From Paenibacillus taiwanensis DSM 18679 (GTDB lineage Bacteria; Bacillota; Bacilli; Paenibacillales; Paenibacillaceae), in contig NZ_AULE01000023.1 in NCBI RefSeq assembly GCF_000425125.1, positions 372,001-436,000 of the forward strand: DNA of 64,000 bases, read 5' to 3'. Under the pieces are notes generated by a model. It was not told the origin of the DNA, searched no databases, and was given only the letters and a program-made list of their open reading frames with translations. How positions within the stretch are numbered: position 1 is the stretch's first letter; each line of letters begins with the position of its first letter. The position numbers and the translations under genes were made by a program. This document shows positions 45,893 through 55,794 of the stretch, one piece after another.

Positions 45893-47899
45893 GTGCTTCA
45901 ATCTTTAGAACAGATGAATCGACGTTTCAAAAAATGGTTATGGCTTCTAGTTATCGTCGGTTTGGTAGCATCTTTGCCAGTCGTTGTGCAGCGTGTACAG
46001 ACAGAACAGACGTCTAAAAATGTGGAATTTGTATTTGATTATCGTGATCTTGTAGACATTTCGGTATATAAGCCTAATCCGGCTGCTTATATTGATGAGC
46101 AATTAGATCGGCTAAAAGAAGCGGGCGTTCAATCGATGGCTATGTTTGAGAGCTCGCTGCAAGAGATGAAGTCAGCTCGTCGTATTGTATTGTACAATTC
46201 TAACGATGCTGCGCTGCTTCACAATAAAGTGGCTAATCCAAATGAAAATTATACGTATTTGTTATTCCAAAGCCAGGACGATGAGCGGGAACTGTCCCCG
46301 CTTATTGAGAAGACTTTTATCCAACTAGGTATCAATGTTCGCCTGTGGAAATTTGATGGTAAAAATGGTCTAGTCATCGAGACACCCGTTGAGAGTGCAT
46401 TGATGAAGTCCATGCCGCAAGATCCAATAGCTATGAAGCAGTTAAGAGACAAGGGCTTTAACATTGTCCCGCGTTTATCCGACTCGTCCTTATACAATCA
46501 GAAGCAGACGGAAGAGCTGCTTCAAATGTACGAAGCAAATGGTGTTACGCGAATTTTGTTTGACGGGGAATCTGTAAAAGGGTTTAATGATGACGTTGAG
46601 ATGAACAGCCTTACCGCATTTGCGGACTTGTTAAATAAACATGGTATCGGAATCGCAGCGATTGAAGGCTTGAAGGCTCCGCAGAAGGGCTTTAACAAGC
46701 TGGCCTTTTTAACTAAGTATAATGTGGCTCGTATCCATTCTATAGCTGAAGCGGAATCGTTTAATGACCCGAAAGTGTTGGGGGATCGGTTGGCGCTTGC
46801 CTCCAAGGACCGTAACATTCGAATGTTCTATTTAAATGCAACTGTGAAGAAGGATGTAACGAAGTCGGAGATTGTGGATTCGGTGGACAATCTTATTCGA
46901 TCCATGCAAGAACCAGGTCAAGGGTTGGCTAAAATCAAGCATGATGGTTTTGAATTTGGACAAGCTAAGCCATTCCAAGTTGAGGATGCTGGATGGCAGC
47001 GTTATGCAAAGGCAGTAGCGGTAGTTGGGGGTATTGCGTTAATTGCATTGCTCATATCTTACTTTATTCCTTATGTGATGCTACTGGTCTTTATTGTGGG
47101 GCTAGTGGGTGGGGCTGGTTTGTTTGCCTTACATTCCTCCTTGCTCGAGCAAGTGTTGGCGCTTGGGGTAGCTGTAAGTGCACCAACGATTGCAATGGTA
47201 CTTGCCATTAGAAGAATTGAAATGAGCGCGCTTGATTCAAGCTTAGGATCACGCTTAAGTCGCTCAGTGATGCTGTTTGTTCGAACCGTGTTGTTGTCAT
47301 TAATTGCGGTGCCGTATGTCATTGCATTTTTGAATAATATTACGTATAGTTTGGTACTAACGCAGTTCCGCGGCGTAAGCTTGCTTCATCTTGCACCGCT
47401 TGCGCTGACCGCTTTATATGTATTCCTGTACCGTGGTGAATCGGTATTTAAGGAAGCGAAGCGGTGGTTGATGATGCCATTTACATTGCTGTGGGTGGCA
47501 GGCTTTGGTGTTGCAGCAATAGGCGGGTACTATTACTTATCTCGAACAGGTAATGCTGGCAACGTCAGCTCGTTAGAGCAAATGTTCCGTTATTTACTTG
47601 AGAATACATTTGGTGTGCGCCCGCGTAACAAAGAGTTCTTGTTTGCGCATCCGCTGCTGCTTGTAGGTGCCTTTATTGCTTTCCGGTATCGTATCGGTCA
47701 GTTTTTGCTTATCGCAGCTGCGATGGGACAATTGTCAATGGTGGATACATTTGCGCATATTCATACGCCGGTAATGATATCGGCGATCCGCACAGGTCTT
47801 GGATTGGGTCTTGGACTTATTATTGGTGTGATCGGCATCTTAGTCTGGTACGTCATTGAAAGGTGTTGGGATGCATGGCGTCCGAAGTTAAAACAATAG
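45893..47899 (+). CDS. DUF5693 family polytopic membrane protein
   Basis: A 668-residue protein with one N-terminal membrane segment (about 17-34), a soluble outer domain to about residue 365 and then about nine membrane helices. The soluble part (RLKEAGVQSMAMFESS, MYEANGVTRILFDGE) looks like a TIM-barrel-like DUF5693 region. Function is unknown. It starts at GTG 45893 after GAGGAGGGA and overlaps csaB by 25 bases, so it is probably co-expressed with csaB and tagA and may act in wall-polymer synthesis or transfer. Confidence 0.85.
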   Translation: MLQSLEQMNRRFKKWLWLLVIVGLVASLPVVVQRVQTEQTSKNVEFVFDYRDLVDISVYKPNPAAYIDEQLDRLKEAGVQSMAMFESSLQEMKSARRIVLYNSNDAALLHNKVANPNENYTYLLFQSQDDERELSPLIEKTFIQLGINVRLWKFDGKNGLVIETPVESALMKSMPQDPIAMKQLRDKGFNIVPRLSDSSLYNQKQTEELLQMYEANGVTRILFDGESVKGFNDDVEMNSLTAFADLLNKHGIGIAAIEGLKAPQKGFNKLAFLTKYNVARIHSIAEAESFNDPKVLGDRLALASKDRNIRMFYLNATVKKDVTKSEIVDSVDNLIRSMQEPGQGLAKIKHDGFEFGQAKPFQVEDAGWQRYAKAVAVVGGIALIALLISYFIPYVMLLVFIVGLVGGAGLFALHSSLLEQVLALGVAVSAPTIAMVLAIRRIEMSALDSSLGSRLSRSVMLFVRTVLLSLIAVPYVIAFLNNITYSLVLTQFRGVSLLHLAPLALTALYVFLYRGESVFKEAKRWLMMPFTLLWVAGFGVAAIGGYYYLSRTGNAGNVSSLEQMFRYLLENTFGVRPRNKEFLFAHPLLLVGAFIAFRYRIGQFLLIAAAMGQLSMVDTFAHIHTPVMISAIRTGLGLGLGLIIGVIGILVWYVIERCWDAWRPKLKQ

Positions 47900-49002
47900 T
47901 ATTATCCGGGTATTACGGGTTTAATAATAGTGGTGACGAAGCTGTTCTGAAGTCGATACTAACGGCGCTTGAACGAGCAGGTGAGGCACAAGGGGTTCGG
48001 ATAGAACCTGTTGTGCTGTCTGGTGATCCAGCTACAACGACCAAGTTGTATGGGGTTCGTGCCGTGCATCGGATGCGACTTGGCGAGGTATGGAGTGCAA
48101 TTCGTCAATCAGATGGGCTTATTAGCGGAGGAGGGAGCTTGTTGCAGGATGCGACAAGCTCTAAGACGATTCCCTATTATATCGGCGTGATTAAGCTGGC
48201 ACAGTTGCTTCGCAAGCCTACCTTCATGTATGCTCAAGGTATCGGTCCGGTTCAACGCAAGACTTTTTATCCGTTGATTTGCCATACGTTCAAACGTGCG
48301 GCATACGTATCCGTTAGAGATACGGAATCAGCTGAGCTTTTAGTTAAGATGGGGTTATCCCGTGAGAAAATTGATGTTGTACCTGATCCTGTTATGGGAT
48401 TAAGATTGCCTGAGCAAGTGGAACAAGGTTCATCAACAGACGAATCAGGATTGCCTTACGTTGGCGTGTCTGTACGTTATTGGAATGCGGATCATACCGA
48501 TCTTGTAAAAGTGGCTGAGATGCTTAAGGTTGTGATGGAGCGCCATGCTGTACACCTTCGTTTTGTGCCGTTCCACGGTAAAGCGGATGAAGAGGCATCG
48601 CAATTTGTAATGGAACAACTGGGCGACGTAAGTCAATTGGGGAGTGCGGCAAGCATAAGTCCCGCATTTGCGTATCCATTGGACATGTTGGCTGAAGTAA
48701 GCCGATGTCAGCTTCTTATTGGAATGAGATTACATTCACTTATTTATGCGGCATCTCAGAAAGTTCCGGTGCTTGGCATATCTTATGATCCGAAGATCGA
48801 TCAGTTTTTACATCGGTTGGACGAACAAGCAATTGGCTCAACACAGAAGCTTGATCCTACAGATGCAGCAGATGAAGTATTGTCTGTATTGCATAATCTT
48901 GATGCGTGGCGTCACAACCATCATCGTGCGATCGAGCGGTTAATACAGGAAGCTGAAAGACCGGCGCAACAAGTCGTACGAATGTTGCGTCAATACAAAT
49001 AA
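47875..49002 (+). CDS. csaB: Polysaccharide pyruvyl transferase CsaB
   Basis: A 375-residue cytoplasmic enzyme that adds a pyruvate ketal from PEP to a ManNAc of the secondary cell wall polymer, creating the ligand for SLH domains. Typical features are the N-terminal LSGYYGFNNSGDEAVL, SGGGSLLQDATS, MYAQGIGPV and the C-terminal GMRLHSLIYAA. ATG 47875 (MASEVKT) has AAGGTG ahead; GTG 47863 is a longer option. It overlaps the DUF5693 gene and precedes tagA by 12 bases. Confidence 0.95.
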   Translation: MASEVKTIVLSGYYGFNNSGDEAVLKSILTALERAGEAQGVRIEPVVLSGDPATTTKLYGVRAVHRMRLGEVWSAIRQSDGLISGGGSLLQDATSSKTIPYYIGVIKLAQLLRKPTFMYAQGIGPVQRKTFYPLICHTFKRAAYVSVRDTESAELLVKMGLSREKIDVVPDPVMGLRLPEQVEQGSSTDESGLPYVGVSVRYWNADHTDLVKVAEMLKVVMERHAVHLRFVPFHGKADEEASQFVMEQLGDVSQLGSAASISPAFAYPLDMLAEVSRCQLLIGMRLHSLIYAASQKVPVLGISYDPKIDQFLHRLDEQAIGSTQKLDPTDAADEVLSVLHNLDAWRHNHHRAIERLIQEAERPAQQVVRMLRQYK

Positions 49003-49014
49003 GGTGATTATCGG

Positions 49015-49773
49015 ATGAAAGAGACAAAGCAGTATCCTTTTGTACCTATATACGGTATCCCATTCTCTAAGTTGACGATGCAGGACACAGTGGTATGGTT
49101 GACTCAAGCCATTCAAGAGCGCCGCAGCACACATGTTATCACAGCAAATCCCATCATGGTTATGGCTGCTTTGGAGAATGCTAATTTCATGAAAGTGATG
49201 AAGCAGTCTGATCTTGTCGTGCCCGATGGCACGGGTGTCGTATGGGCAGCTAATTATGTTGGTGATCCTCTGCCAGAACGTGTAACGGGATTTGATTTAC
49301 TCCATCAACTGATGACTGCTGGTCAGGAATACAGATGGCGGGTATATATGCTCGGAGCATCACCAGAAGTGATTCAAGAGGCTGCATCGAGGTTACAACA
49401 ACAATATCCAGCGATCGAGATCGTTGGGTACAGGGACGGTTATTTTGGGGCTGCGGAAGATGAGCAAGTAGTTGAGCAGATAAGTTCATTACATCCAGAC
49501 ATCCTATTTGTTGCTCGGGGCGCGGACACACAGGAGCCTTGGATCGCAAAGTACCGTGACCGCTTGAATAGTACGGTGATGATGGGAGTTGGCGGCAGCT
49601 TTGATGTGATCTCTGGCCGCTCGAAAAGAGCTCCTGAATGGGTGCAATCGATGCGAATAGAGTGGCTTTATCGACTTGTGAAAGAGCCGTCGAGATTTAC
49701 ACGAATGCTTGCTTTGCCGAAATTTGCCTTGAAAGTGATGCGTGACAAAGAAAAGGTGACCAAAATAAATTAA
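49015..49773 (+). CDS. tagA: WecB/TagA/CpsF-family N-acetylmannosaminyltransferase
   Basis: A 252-residue glycosyltransferase (GT26) that transfers ManNAc from UDP-ManNAc to GlcNAc-PP-undecaprenol. Seen: THVITANPIMVMAALEN, the catalytic VPDGTGVVWAAN with Asp, YMLGASPEV and GVGGSFDVISGRSKRAPEW. The amphipathic basic C-terminus (EWLYRLVKEPSRFTRM) suits membrane association. Last gene of DUF5693-csaB-tagA; mnaA at 5 kb would make its donor and tagO its acceptor. Confidence 0.94.
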   Translation: MKETKQYPFVPIYGIPFSKLTMQDTVVWLTQAIQERRSTHVITANPIMVMAALENANFMKVMKQSDLVVPDGTGVVWAANYVGDPLPERVTGFDLLHQLMTAGQEYRWRVYMLGASPEVIQEAASRLQQQYPAIEIVGYRDGYFGAAEDEQVVEQISSLHPDILFVARGADTQEPWIAKYRDRLNSTVMMGVGGSFDVISGRSKRAPEWVQSMRIEWLYRLVKEPSRFTRMLALPKFALKVMRDKEKVTKIN

Positions 49774-49821
49774 AATCGCGGTTTATCTTTCGATTACGCG
49801 AGTTTTCACGGTATTCTACAG

Positions 49822-49851
49822 TTGGTGTTTCCATTTTGAACGGAGTATAAT
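49822..49851 (+). promoter_or_regulatory. Promoter of tagO
   Basis: TTGGTG (49822-49827), 18 bases, TATAAT (49846-49851), 37 bases before the tagO start. Confidence 0.55.
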
Positions 49852-49888
49852 TCAATCCGGTAACACAAATGGAGGTTGAAATAATCCA

Positions 49889-51013
49889 ATGATAATCGTA
49901 TATGTACTTGGTGGACTGTTAGCGTTGCTGCTAGCCACCGGATTAACGCCGCTAGTAAAGAAACTGGCCTTTAAGGTCGGGGCTGTCGATGTACCAAATG
50001 CGCGTAAAGTGCATACGAGAATTATGCCACGTATGGGCGGTCTCGGGATTTACGGAGCATTTGTGTTGTCATTGGTCGCACTTATGTTTGTGATTCCGGA
50101 TACGTTATTTGGTTCAGTACGAGACGCTAACCTGATTAAGTCATTGCTTGCGGGTGGAACCATCATCGTCATTATAGGCGCGTTGGATGACCGCTTCGAG
50201 CTATCGGCAAAAGTAAAATTAGTTGGTCAGATTATTGCCGCGTGTGTTGTGGTATTTGGCTTTGATTTAACGGTGAACTTTGTTAATGTGCCGTTTGGTG
50301 ACCAATATTTAAATATTGATAACTGGATTGCAATTCCGCTTACGATCTTCTGGATCGTCGGTGTAACCAATGCGATTAACTTAATTGATGGCTTGGATGG
50401 GCTCGCTGCAGGCGTGTCTGGCATATCCATTGCTACATTGCTTGTGATGGCTGTTATTATGGGCAATCCTGTAGTCATCCTATTATGTGCATTGCTGCTT
50501 GGCAGCATCATCGGATTTTTGTTCTTTAATTTTCATCCGGCACGGATCTTTATGGGGGATTCGGGTTCCTTGTTCTTGGGCTTCAGCTTAGCTGTATTGT
50601 CCATGCTTGGATTTAAGCAAGTTGCTATCGTGTCCTTTATTACGCCGCTTCTTATTATTGGCGTACCGTTATCCGATACGTTCTTTGCGATTATACGCCG
50701 TTGGCTGCAAAAGAAACCGATATTCGCGCCAGACAAGGGGCATTTGCATCATTGTTTGCGTGAGCTTGGATTTAGCCATCGGAAGACAGTATTAATTATT
50801 TATGGCATAGCTTCATTCTTTGGTATTTTAGCTATTATTCAGTCTATTGCGGCATCACATGATGCGAATTGGGTAACTTTTGTTGTGATCTGTGTCATGA
50901 TAGTGTCACTACAGCTAGGGGCAGAGGTGATTGGTATCGTCAGTAAGACAAGACGTCCTATGCTGGATATGCTGCATCGATTACGCGTTAAAGCACATTC
51001 TCGTTCAGAGTAG
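49889..51013 (+). CDS. tagO: Undecaprenyl-phosphate GlcNAc-1-phosphate transferase
   Basis: A 374-residue membrane enzyme of the MraY/WecA/TagO family with about eleven helices. It starts wall-polymer synthesis by linking GlcNAc-1-phosphate to undecaprenyl phosphate. Motifs: ARKVHTRIMPRMGGLGIY, IIGALDDRFEL, TNAINLIDGLDGLAAG, NFHPARIFMGDSGSLFLGF and the C-terminal KGHLHHCLRELGFSH. Its own promoter and terminator make it monocistronic. Confidence 0.95.
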   Translation: MIIVYVLGGLLALLLATGLTPLVKKLAFKVGAVDVPNARKVHTRIMPRMGGLGIYGAFVLSLVALMFVIPDTLFGSVRDANLIKSLLAGGTIIVIIGALDDRFELSAKVKLVGQIIAACVVVFGFDLTVNFVNVPFGDQYLNIDNWIAIPLTIFWIVGVTNAINLIDGLDGLAAGVSGISIATLLVMAVIMGNPVVILLCALLLGSIIGFLFFNFHPARIFMGDSGSLFLGFSLAVLSMLGFKQVAIVSFITPLLIIGVPLSDTFFAIIRRWLQKKPIFAPDKGHLHHCLRELGFSHRKTVLIIYGIASFFGILAIIQSIAASHDANWVTFVVICVMIVSLQLGAEVIGIVSKTRRPMLDMLHRLRVKAHSRSE

Positions 51014-51038
51014 AATATTTGATAAGCTATATGGAAGA

Positions 51039-51088
51039 AGCCTTTGTATGCTTCGGGATAAGCCCGGAAAGTACAGAGGCTTTTTTTT
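51039..51088 (+). terminator. Terminator after tagO
   Basis: AAGCCTTTGTA...TACAGAGGCTT arms with inner CGGG/CCCG pairing, followed by eight T. Confidence 0.88.
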
Positions 51089-51094
51089 GTTGTG

Positions 51095-51123
51095 TTTACA
51101 GATGTAGGTGGCGAATATATAAG
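51095..51123 (+). promoter_or_regulatory. Possible sigma-A promoter of slhA
   Basis: TTTACA (51095-51100), 17 bases, TATAAG (51118-51123). Confidence 0.5.
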
Positions 51124-51162
51124 TTTTTTGTCTTGTGAAATCGAATCAATAGGAAAAATGTC

Positions 51163-51190
51163 TAAAATTATGCATCCGTTTAACCGATAA
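51163..51190 (+). promoter_or_regulatory. Candidate sigma-D (motility) promoter of slhA
   Basis: TAAAA (51163-51167), 15 bases, ACCGATAA (51183-51190) matches the sigma-D consensus TAAA-N15-GCCGATAA at all but the first minus-10 base. It lies about 45 bases before the slhA start. Confidence 0.65.
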
Positions 51191-51235
51191 GTAAAATACA
51201 AGAAACTTTTCATATTGAGGAGCGAAGGTAGAACG

Positions 51236-54200
51236 ATGGATACAAAAAGGAGGACACTAACATTGAAGAGATTGTTGTCGATGATGTTGACGCTGGCGCT
51301 TATTGTTACGATGGTGCCATTGCCTTTTAGCTCGGTTGCAGAGGCAGCGGGAGGTGCCCAGTATTTTATTTTCCCGAACGAGCAGTATGCTCCAAATAGC
51401 GCCCGTGTCACCAATAACGAGCGTGTAACGTTAGAGGGGACGTTAAATGGCGTTAACGGCAAAGATATATCGTACAGTGTATACCAGATCACGATGAGTG
51501 GAGGCCAGGAGGTTGTTGTCAACTCAAGGGAACAACAAACGGCTAACATTGTAATTAACGGATCCAGTCTCAAAATATTTAACTTGCAGCTATATCCTGG
51601 CCTCAACCGTGTAACATTCAAAGGATTCCAAGGAAATAGTGAAGTTTACGATTCTATTTACATTGAGTACCGTAACGGACCAACGATGTATGATATGTCC
51701 GTAGCTTTGGACGGATACAAATATGAACTGAAAGAAAATGAAACAACTGTAGTGTTCTCAGATGCTTCTAAGGGCAAGCCTACAGCTAACATCAGTATTA
51801 CAGGTAAAGCTCCAAATGCGGATAAAGTACAAGTTACAGTCAATGGGCGAAGTTGGTCATTTACCGTTTCGTCGAGCAATGATTGGAACTTCTTCGCTTC
51901 ACCTATTACGGTGAATAAAGGAAAGAACTTAGTTACCATTAAAGCGTTTAATGGCACCCAATCTGTAGAAACGACTCGTGAAGTAGCATTCTACAATGAT
52001 TCTGTCACTTTTTATGATGTACACATGCAGGATAACGCAGGGAACAAGGTTGACTTGAGCGGGTATCCAACTGTAAGTGCGGGTACAAATACGACGGTTT
52101 ATGGTAAAGTAATTGTTCCGATTCCACCTAACACAACTCCAACCACGCCACCAAGCGTAGGTTATAAGATTGATGGAGTTTCTGGAACAGTAAGCTCTCC
52201 GAAAATCGAGAAGATTGACAGTAAATTTATGATTATGTCTTTCGAAATTCCGAATCCGGCTATTCCGTTGGATAAACGTGTCAATATTGAACTACAGTCT
52301 ACAAACATGGCGACAACACCACCAATGTTGGAAACTTCAACAAACTTTGGTGTGCTCCTGAAGGATGGCACTAAGCCATATATTCTTGAGGGCAAATATT
52401 TGCCAAGCTACTCCAGTTCTATGTCAAGCTCTGAGGTGCTCTCGTTGACTGGTGTAAAGCTGGATGGTGCTGAGATTTTCTCCTTACCGACAGCTTTGGA
52501 ATTCTACGTAGTGAATGATCCTGGTGGAAATGAAGTTACAATTAGCAAAATTACTGACGCATTCGGCAAAGACGTTACAAGCGGCTTTGGTCTTGGCGCT
52601 CGTATCGCTTCGGATACAGTTGTTCAAAATGTAAACGGTGTTCCTACTAACCTGACAAGGCTTATATATAAGTTGGAGAAGCTGCCGACAACAGGTAAGC
52701 TAAACATCGAATTCAGTATGAACGGCGAGAGATACGCTGCGACTCTAACCCTTTTGTATGGACCATTTGTGAAATACGAAAAGGCTTATGATGGCATCAA
52801 GATTTATACGGACACTACATTGTCCCCAGACGTACGCCTTACTCAAGTTATGAATACAACTTTGGGTAATCTGGAAGGGCAAATGTTTAATATTGCTAAC
52901 GAGAATGAGATCGTGTACGGGGGTACAGGCAAAACCGTCTTCTTCTACGTGAACAATACACAAGTACAAATTGAAGAAGTTGCAGGTAAAAGTAAATTTA
53001 ATTTTGTAATTAGCGATCCTGCCGAGCAGAAGAAGGCATTTGAAGCGATGTTTAGTGGTGACAACAAAATTAAATTTGTATATCGTTCCAAAAAAGAATA
53101 TTACGAGAAAACGATCACAGTAACGTTGATTCCGACGAACTTGCCAGAAATACCGGCTAAAAACACAGATGGGATCTTCCCGTATAGTGTGATTTACCCT
53201 GAGCCTAAAGTGAATGACCCAGCTTTTGATAAAAAGGGCGGCATCTACTATACCAAAGAAGCATACATGCATGTCTATGGTACATTTGACTTTGTAGACT
53301 TAGGACACTCTGTTGGTGAAGCAACAACCAAGTTGTCCGGAATGAACGCTGATAAAACAGCGGAAGGATACAAACTTCGCATTCAATCACCAGTACTCAA
53401 AGATGACATTGTATGGTCTCTAAAAAATAACGTGACTGTAATTGGTAACAATCAGGCTCCAGTTGAGATCAGTGGACCATCTGGCGCAGTTACAGGCATT
53501 ATGGTGACGTACAATCAAGACAGCCAAACATTTAGCTTCCATTTAAAAGATGTGCAGCTTCCAATCGACGGCAGTCCGATCGTATACAACATGACTGTAT
53601 TTAATAGCGGTGAGGGTGGCCCACGTGCCACGTACCGTTTGGAAGTAGTGCCTATTAATGTACCGTTTACGATACTTAAACCTAACATTCAAAAACGTAT
53701 TCTGAACCAGAACTTTGTGGAAGTGATTATTCATTCCCCTGGTGCTGACCAAGTAACAATCAATAAGGTTAAGGCTGAGAAGTTCAAATATGATGAAGGT
53801 TATGATGGACAGCATGTGTATGACAATGCGTACAAAGCCTTTGTTACGAACCTGAAGGCGAATCGGGATACAAAGATTGAAATTGTTATTACGAGAGGCA
53901 AGGACAGCTATAAGAGTGATATTACTGTGAAATATGTCCCTACAAGCATTCCAGGGGCGCAATATATGGAGACAATGAAAAACGGTCACAAGGTGTTTGA
54001 TGGCCAGTTGTCCCTTACCCTGACTAAGGGGACTAATCTTATCCGCCGTGATTATAATGTACCAACGGAGTTTAAGACACAAGTATACACAGGTAATCAG
54101 TTCTTGTTTGCTATCGCCAATCCAACTGATGGTGTTGTTGATAGACGGGACTTTGAATATATCCCGCCTAACTATGATATGGAGATGCAGCTTTCCGAGA

Positions 54201-55222
54201 TTATTTTCTCCCGAAGCTTCTCTAATCGCTTTATAAAGTCTAGCCCTGTGTTCTGGATCGATCCAGGCTTGGCTGACGATATTCAGACCAAGAATTTGTA
54301 TGACCCAATAAGTGTGGGTAGTGATCCATACCAGCTGCCAGGAGCGCCTGTGCAAATGTTCTATAAGCGTGACCCTTCGCGCGAACTTGTACCATCCAAG
54401 GTAGGAAAGCTTACTTTGGCATATGACAAAAACTTGTCTAACGACGGCGGACGTATGGTAACTGTGTTCCGTTTTGATCCAGAGCTCCAGCAGTGGGAAA
54501 ACATTGGTGGCGTAGTGGATGAGAAGAAACATACGGTAACAGTACCATTTGATCGTTTTGGCTATTACACAGTTGGTAAGCTGGCGTATTCTTACGGGGA
54601 TGTTGTCCAGCACCCATATGCTCGTGACTTTATTGAGACGGTGTTTGCTAAAGGTGTTATGAATGCATATGAGCTTGAGAGCTACTTCGGTACTGATTTG
54701 TATGTATCGCGTGGGGAGTTTGCGCGTATGATCGTCCGTGCATTGGCGATTCCATTAAATTATCAAGGACAACGACACTTTGATGATGCCAATCTGCCTG
54801 ATGATCAGATGAATCAAATTAGCGCCAGTGCGCTTTGGGATTTCCGTTACATCGAAACGGCGGCTCGTGAGGGAATTGTAAGAGGTATTTCGCCAAGACA
54901 ATTTGGTGTTGATCTTAATATTTCACGTCAAGATGCATCTGTAATGATTGCTAAGGCTCTTAACCTGAAGTTGGATACGGACAGAGCAAAAGTCCGCAAA
55001 GAGCTGCTTAAGTACTTCCAGGACGTCGACAAAATCGACTACTATGCACAGCCTTCTGTACTAGCTATCGCGAAGAAGGGCTTTATTAGCGGCTTGCCTA
55101 TTGATTCTACTGATCCGAAGAAGGGCTACGTATTCCAACCAGAAGCTAATATGCTTCGTGGTGATGCAGCGCTAATTATGGCTCGTGTAATGATTAGTAT
55201 GAAAAAGCTGCCTAAGATGTAA
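51236..55222 (+). CDS. slhA: SLH-domain surface protein SlhA-like
   Basis: A 1328-residue exported protein (1335 if counted from an in-frame TTG at 51215). The signal peptide core LLSMMLTLALIVTMVPL ends at VAEAA. The middle is beta-rich with repeated segments of the style KVQVTVNGRSW and NLVTIKAFNG, like Ig-type cell-surface modules. The last 210 residues hold three SLH repeats, with diverged motifs VSRGE, ISRQD and LRGD. Size, C-terminal SLH trimer and neighbours (csaB, tagA, tagO, S-layer gene) agree with SlhA of Paenibacillus alvei, reported to be needed for swarming. ATG 51236 has AAGGTAG ahead; TTG 51263 with AAAGGAGG is an alternative. Confidence 0.88.
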   Translation: MDTKRRTLTLKRLLSMMLTLALIVTMVPLPFSSVAEAAGGAQYFIFPNEQYAPNSARVTNNERVTLEGTLNGVNGKDISYSVYQITMSGGQEVVVNSREQQTANIVINGSSLKIFNLQLYPGLNRVTFKGFQGNSEVYDSIYIEYRNGPTMYDMSVALDGYKYELKENETTVVFSDASKGKPTANISITGKAPNADKVQVTVNGRSWSFTVSSSNDWNFFASPITVNKGKNLVTIKAFNGTQSVETTREVAFYNDSVTFYDVHMQDNAGNKVDLSGYPTVSAGTNTTVYGKVIVPIPPNTTPTTPPSVGYKIDGVSGTVSSPKIEKIDSKFMIMSFEIPNPAIPLDKRVNIELQSTNMATTPPMLETSTNFGVLLKDGTKPYILEGKYLPSYSSSMSSSEVLSLTGVKLDGAEIFSLPTALEFYVVNDPGGNEVTISKITDAFGKDVTSGFGLGARIASDTVVQNVNGVPTNLTRLIYKLEKLPTTGKLNIEFSMNGERYAATLTLLYGPFVKYEKAYDGIKIYTDTTLSPDVRLTQVMNTTLGNLEGQMFNIANENEIVYGGTGKTVFFYVNNTQVQIEEVAGKSKFNFVISDPAEQKKAFEAMFSGDNKIKFVYRSKKEYYEKTITVTLIPTNLPEIPAKNTDGIFPYSVIYPEPKVNDPAFDKKGGIYYTKEAYMHVYGTFDFVDLGHSVGEATTKLSGMNADKTAEGYKLRIQSPVLKDDIVWSLKNNVTVIGNNQAPVEISGPSGAVTGIMVTYNQDSQTFSFHLKDVQLPIDGSPIVYNMTVFNSGEGGPRATYRLEVVPINVPFTILKPNIQKRILNQNFVEVIIHSPGADQVTINKVKAEKFKYDEGYDGQHVYDNAYKAFVTNLKANRDTKIEIVITRGKDSYKSDITVKYVPTSIPGAQYMETMKNGHKVFDGQLSLTLTKGTNLIRRDYNVPTEFKTQVYTGNQFLFAIANPTDGVVDRRDFEYIPPNYDMEMQLSEIIFSRSFSNRFIKSSPVFWIDPGLADDIQTKNLYDPISVGSDPYQLPGAPVQMFYKRDPSRELVPSKVGKLTLAYDKNLSNDGGRMVTVFRFDPELQQWENIGGVVDEKKHTVTVPFDRFGYYTVGKLAYSYGDVVQHPYARDFIETVFAKGVMNAYELESYFGTDLYVSRGEFARMIVRALAIPLNYQGQRHFDDANLPDDQMNQISASALWDFRYIETAAREGIVRGISPRQFGVDLNISRQDASVMIAKALNLKLDTDRAKVRKELLKYFQDVDKIDYYAQPSVLAIAKKGFISGLPIDSTDPKKGYVFQPEANMLRGDAALIMARVMISMKKLPKM

Positions 55223-55264
55223 GGTTGTTGACGGATTAGGCGTATTTATTGATAGGTAATTCGC

Positions 55265-55301
55265 GGGAGAGTCGATGATACTCGGCTCTCCCTCTTTCTT
55301 T
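55265..55301 (+). terminator. Terminator after slhA
   Basis: GGGAGAG (55265-55271) pairs with CTCTCCC (55286-55292), followed by TCTTTCTTT. Confidence 0.85.
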
Positions 55302-55642
55302 AATAGCTATAAGTTCTTGTCTGTCTCAATTTGGACAAATGTAAGGTAACCACATTAAAACCAGTAACCTGTATTTTTTACATCAGTTGGAAAACTTTGA
55401 TGAATGACTGAGGTGATGGATTGCAGGTATACTAGGTGACGTGGTAGGCGGAAGCGTACATAAAGTATTGCATAACCGTATATATAATGGAGATATCATG
55501 TTATACGAAAGAAAAGATGCGAAATAAAAAACATTTTTTCTCTCCGAGCGCAACTTTTTCGCAACTGGTGCGTTTAATTACATGAGATTGAAAAACAGAC
55601 GGCAAAATTCATTATTCTTCCCTGTTTTTCTCAAAAATATGC
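55302..55642 (+). other. AT-rich gap upstream of the S-layer gene
   Basis: About 340 bases with no supportable gene. A TATAAT at 55483-55488 without a proper minus-35 box could be a second promoter; S-layer genes often have several. Nothing else is assigned. Confidence 0.35.
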
Positions 55643-55671
55643 TTTACGCTAGGCATGTGCCCATGTATAAT
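55643..55671 (+). promoter_or_regulatory. Sigma-A promoter of the S-layer gene
   Basis: TTTACG (55643-55648), 17 bases, TATAAT (55666-55671). Transcription from near 55678 gives a leader of about 195 bases before the main start, typical of stable S-layer mRNAs. Confidence 0.75.
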
Positions 55672-55794
55672 GTCTAGAGTGGCATAAATATCTCTATTAT
55701 TCCCATTCGTTTACGAGTTTCTGTGACATGTCCGTGTTACAGACTTCTTTTTGAATACATTTCGCTCTACTCTGGGAAGGGGGTGAATCGGCGA

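Noticed and set aside
53543-54613. 356-codon minus-strand frame opposite slhA
   Set aside because: No ribosome site and biased composition; slhA is continuous and clearly coding.
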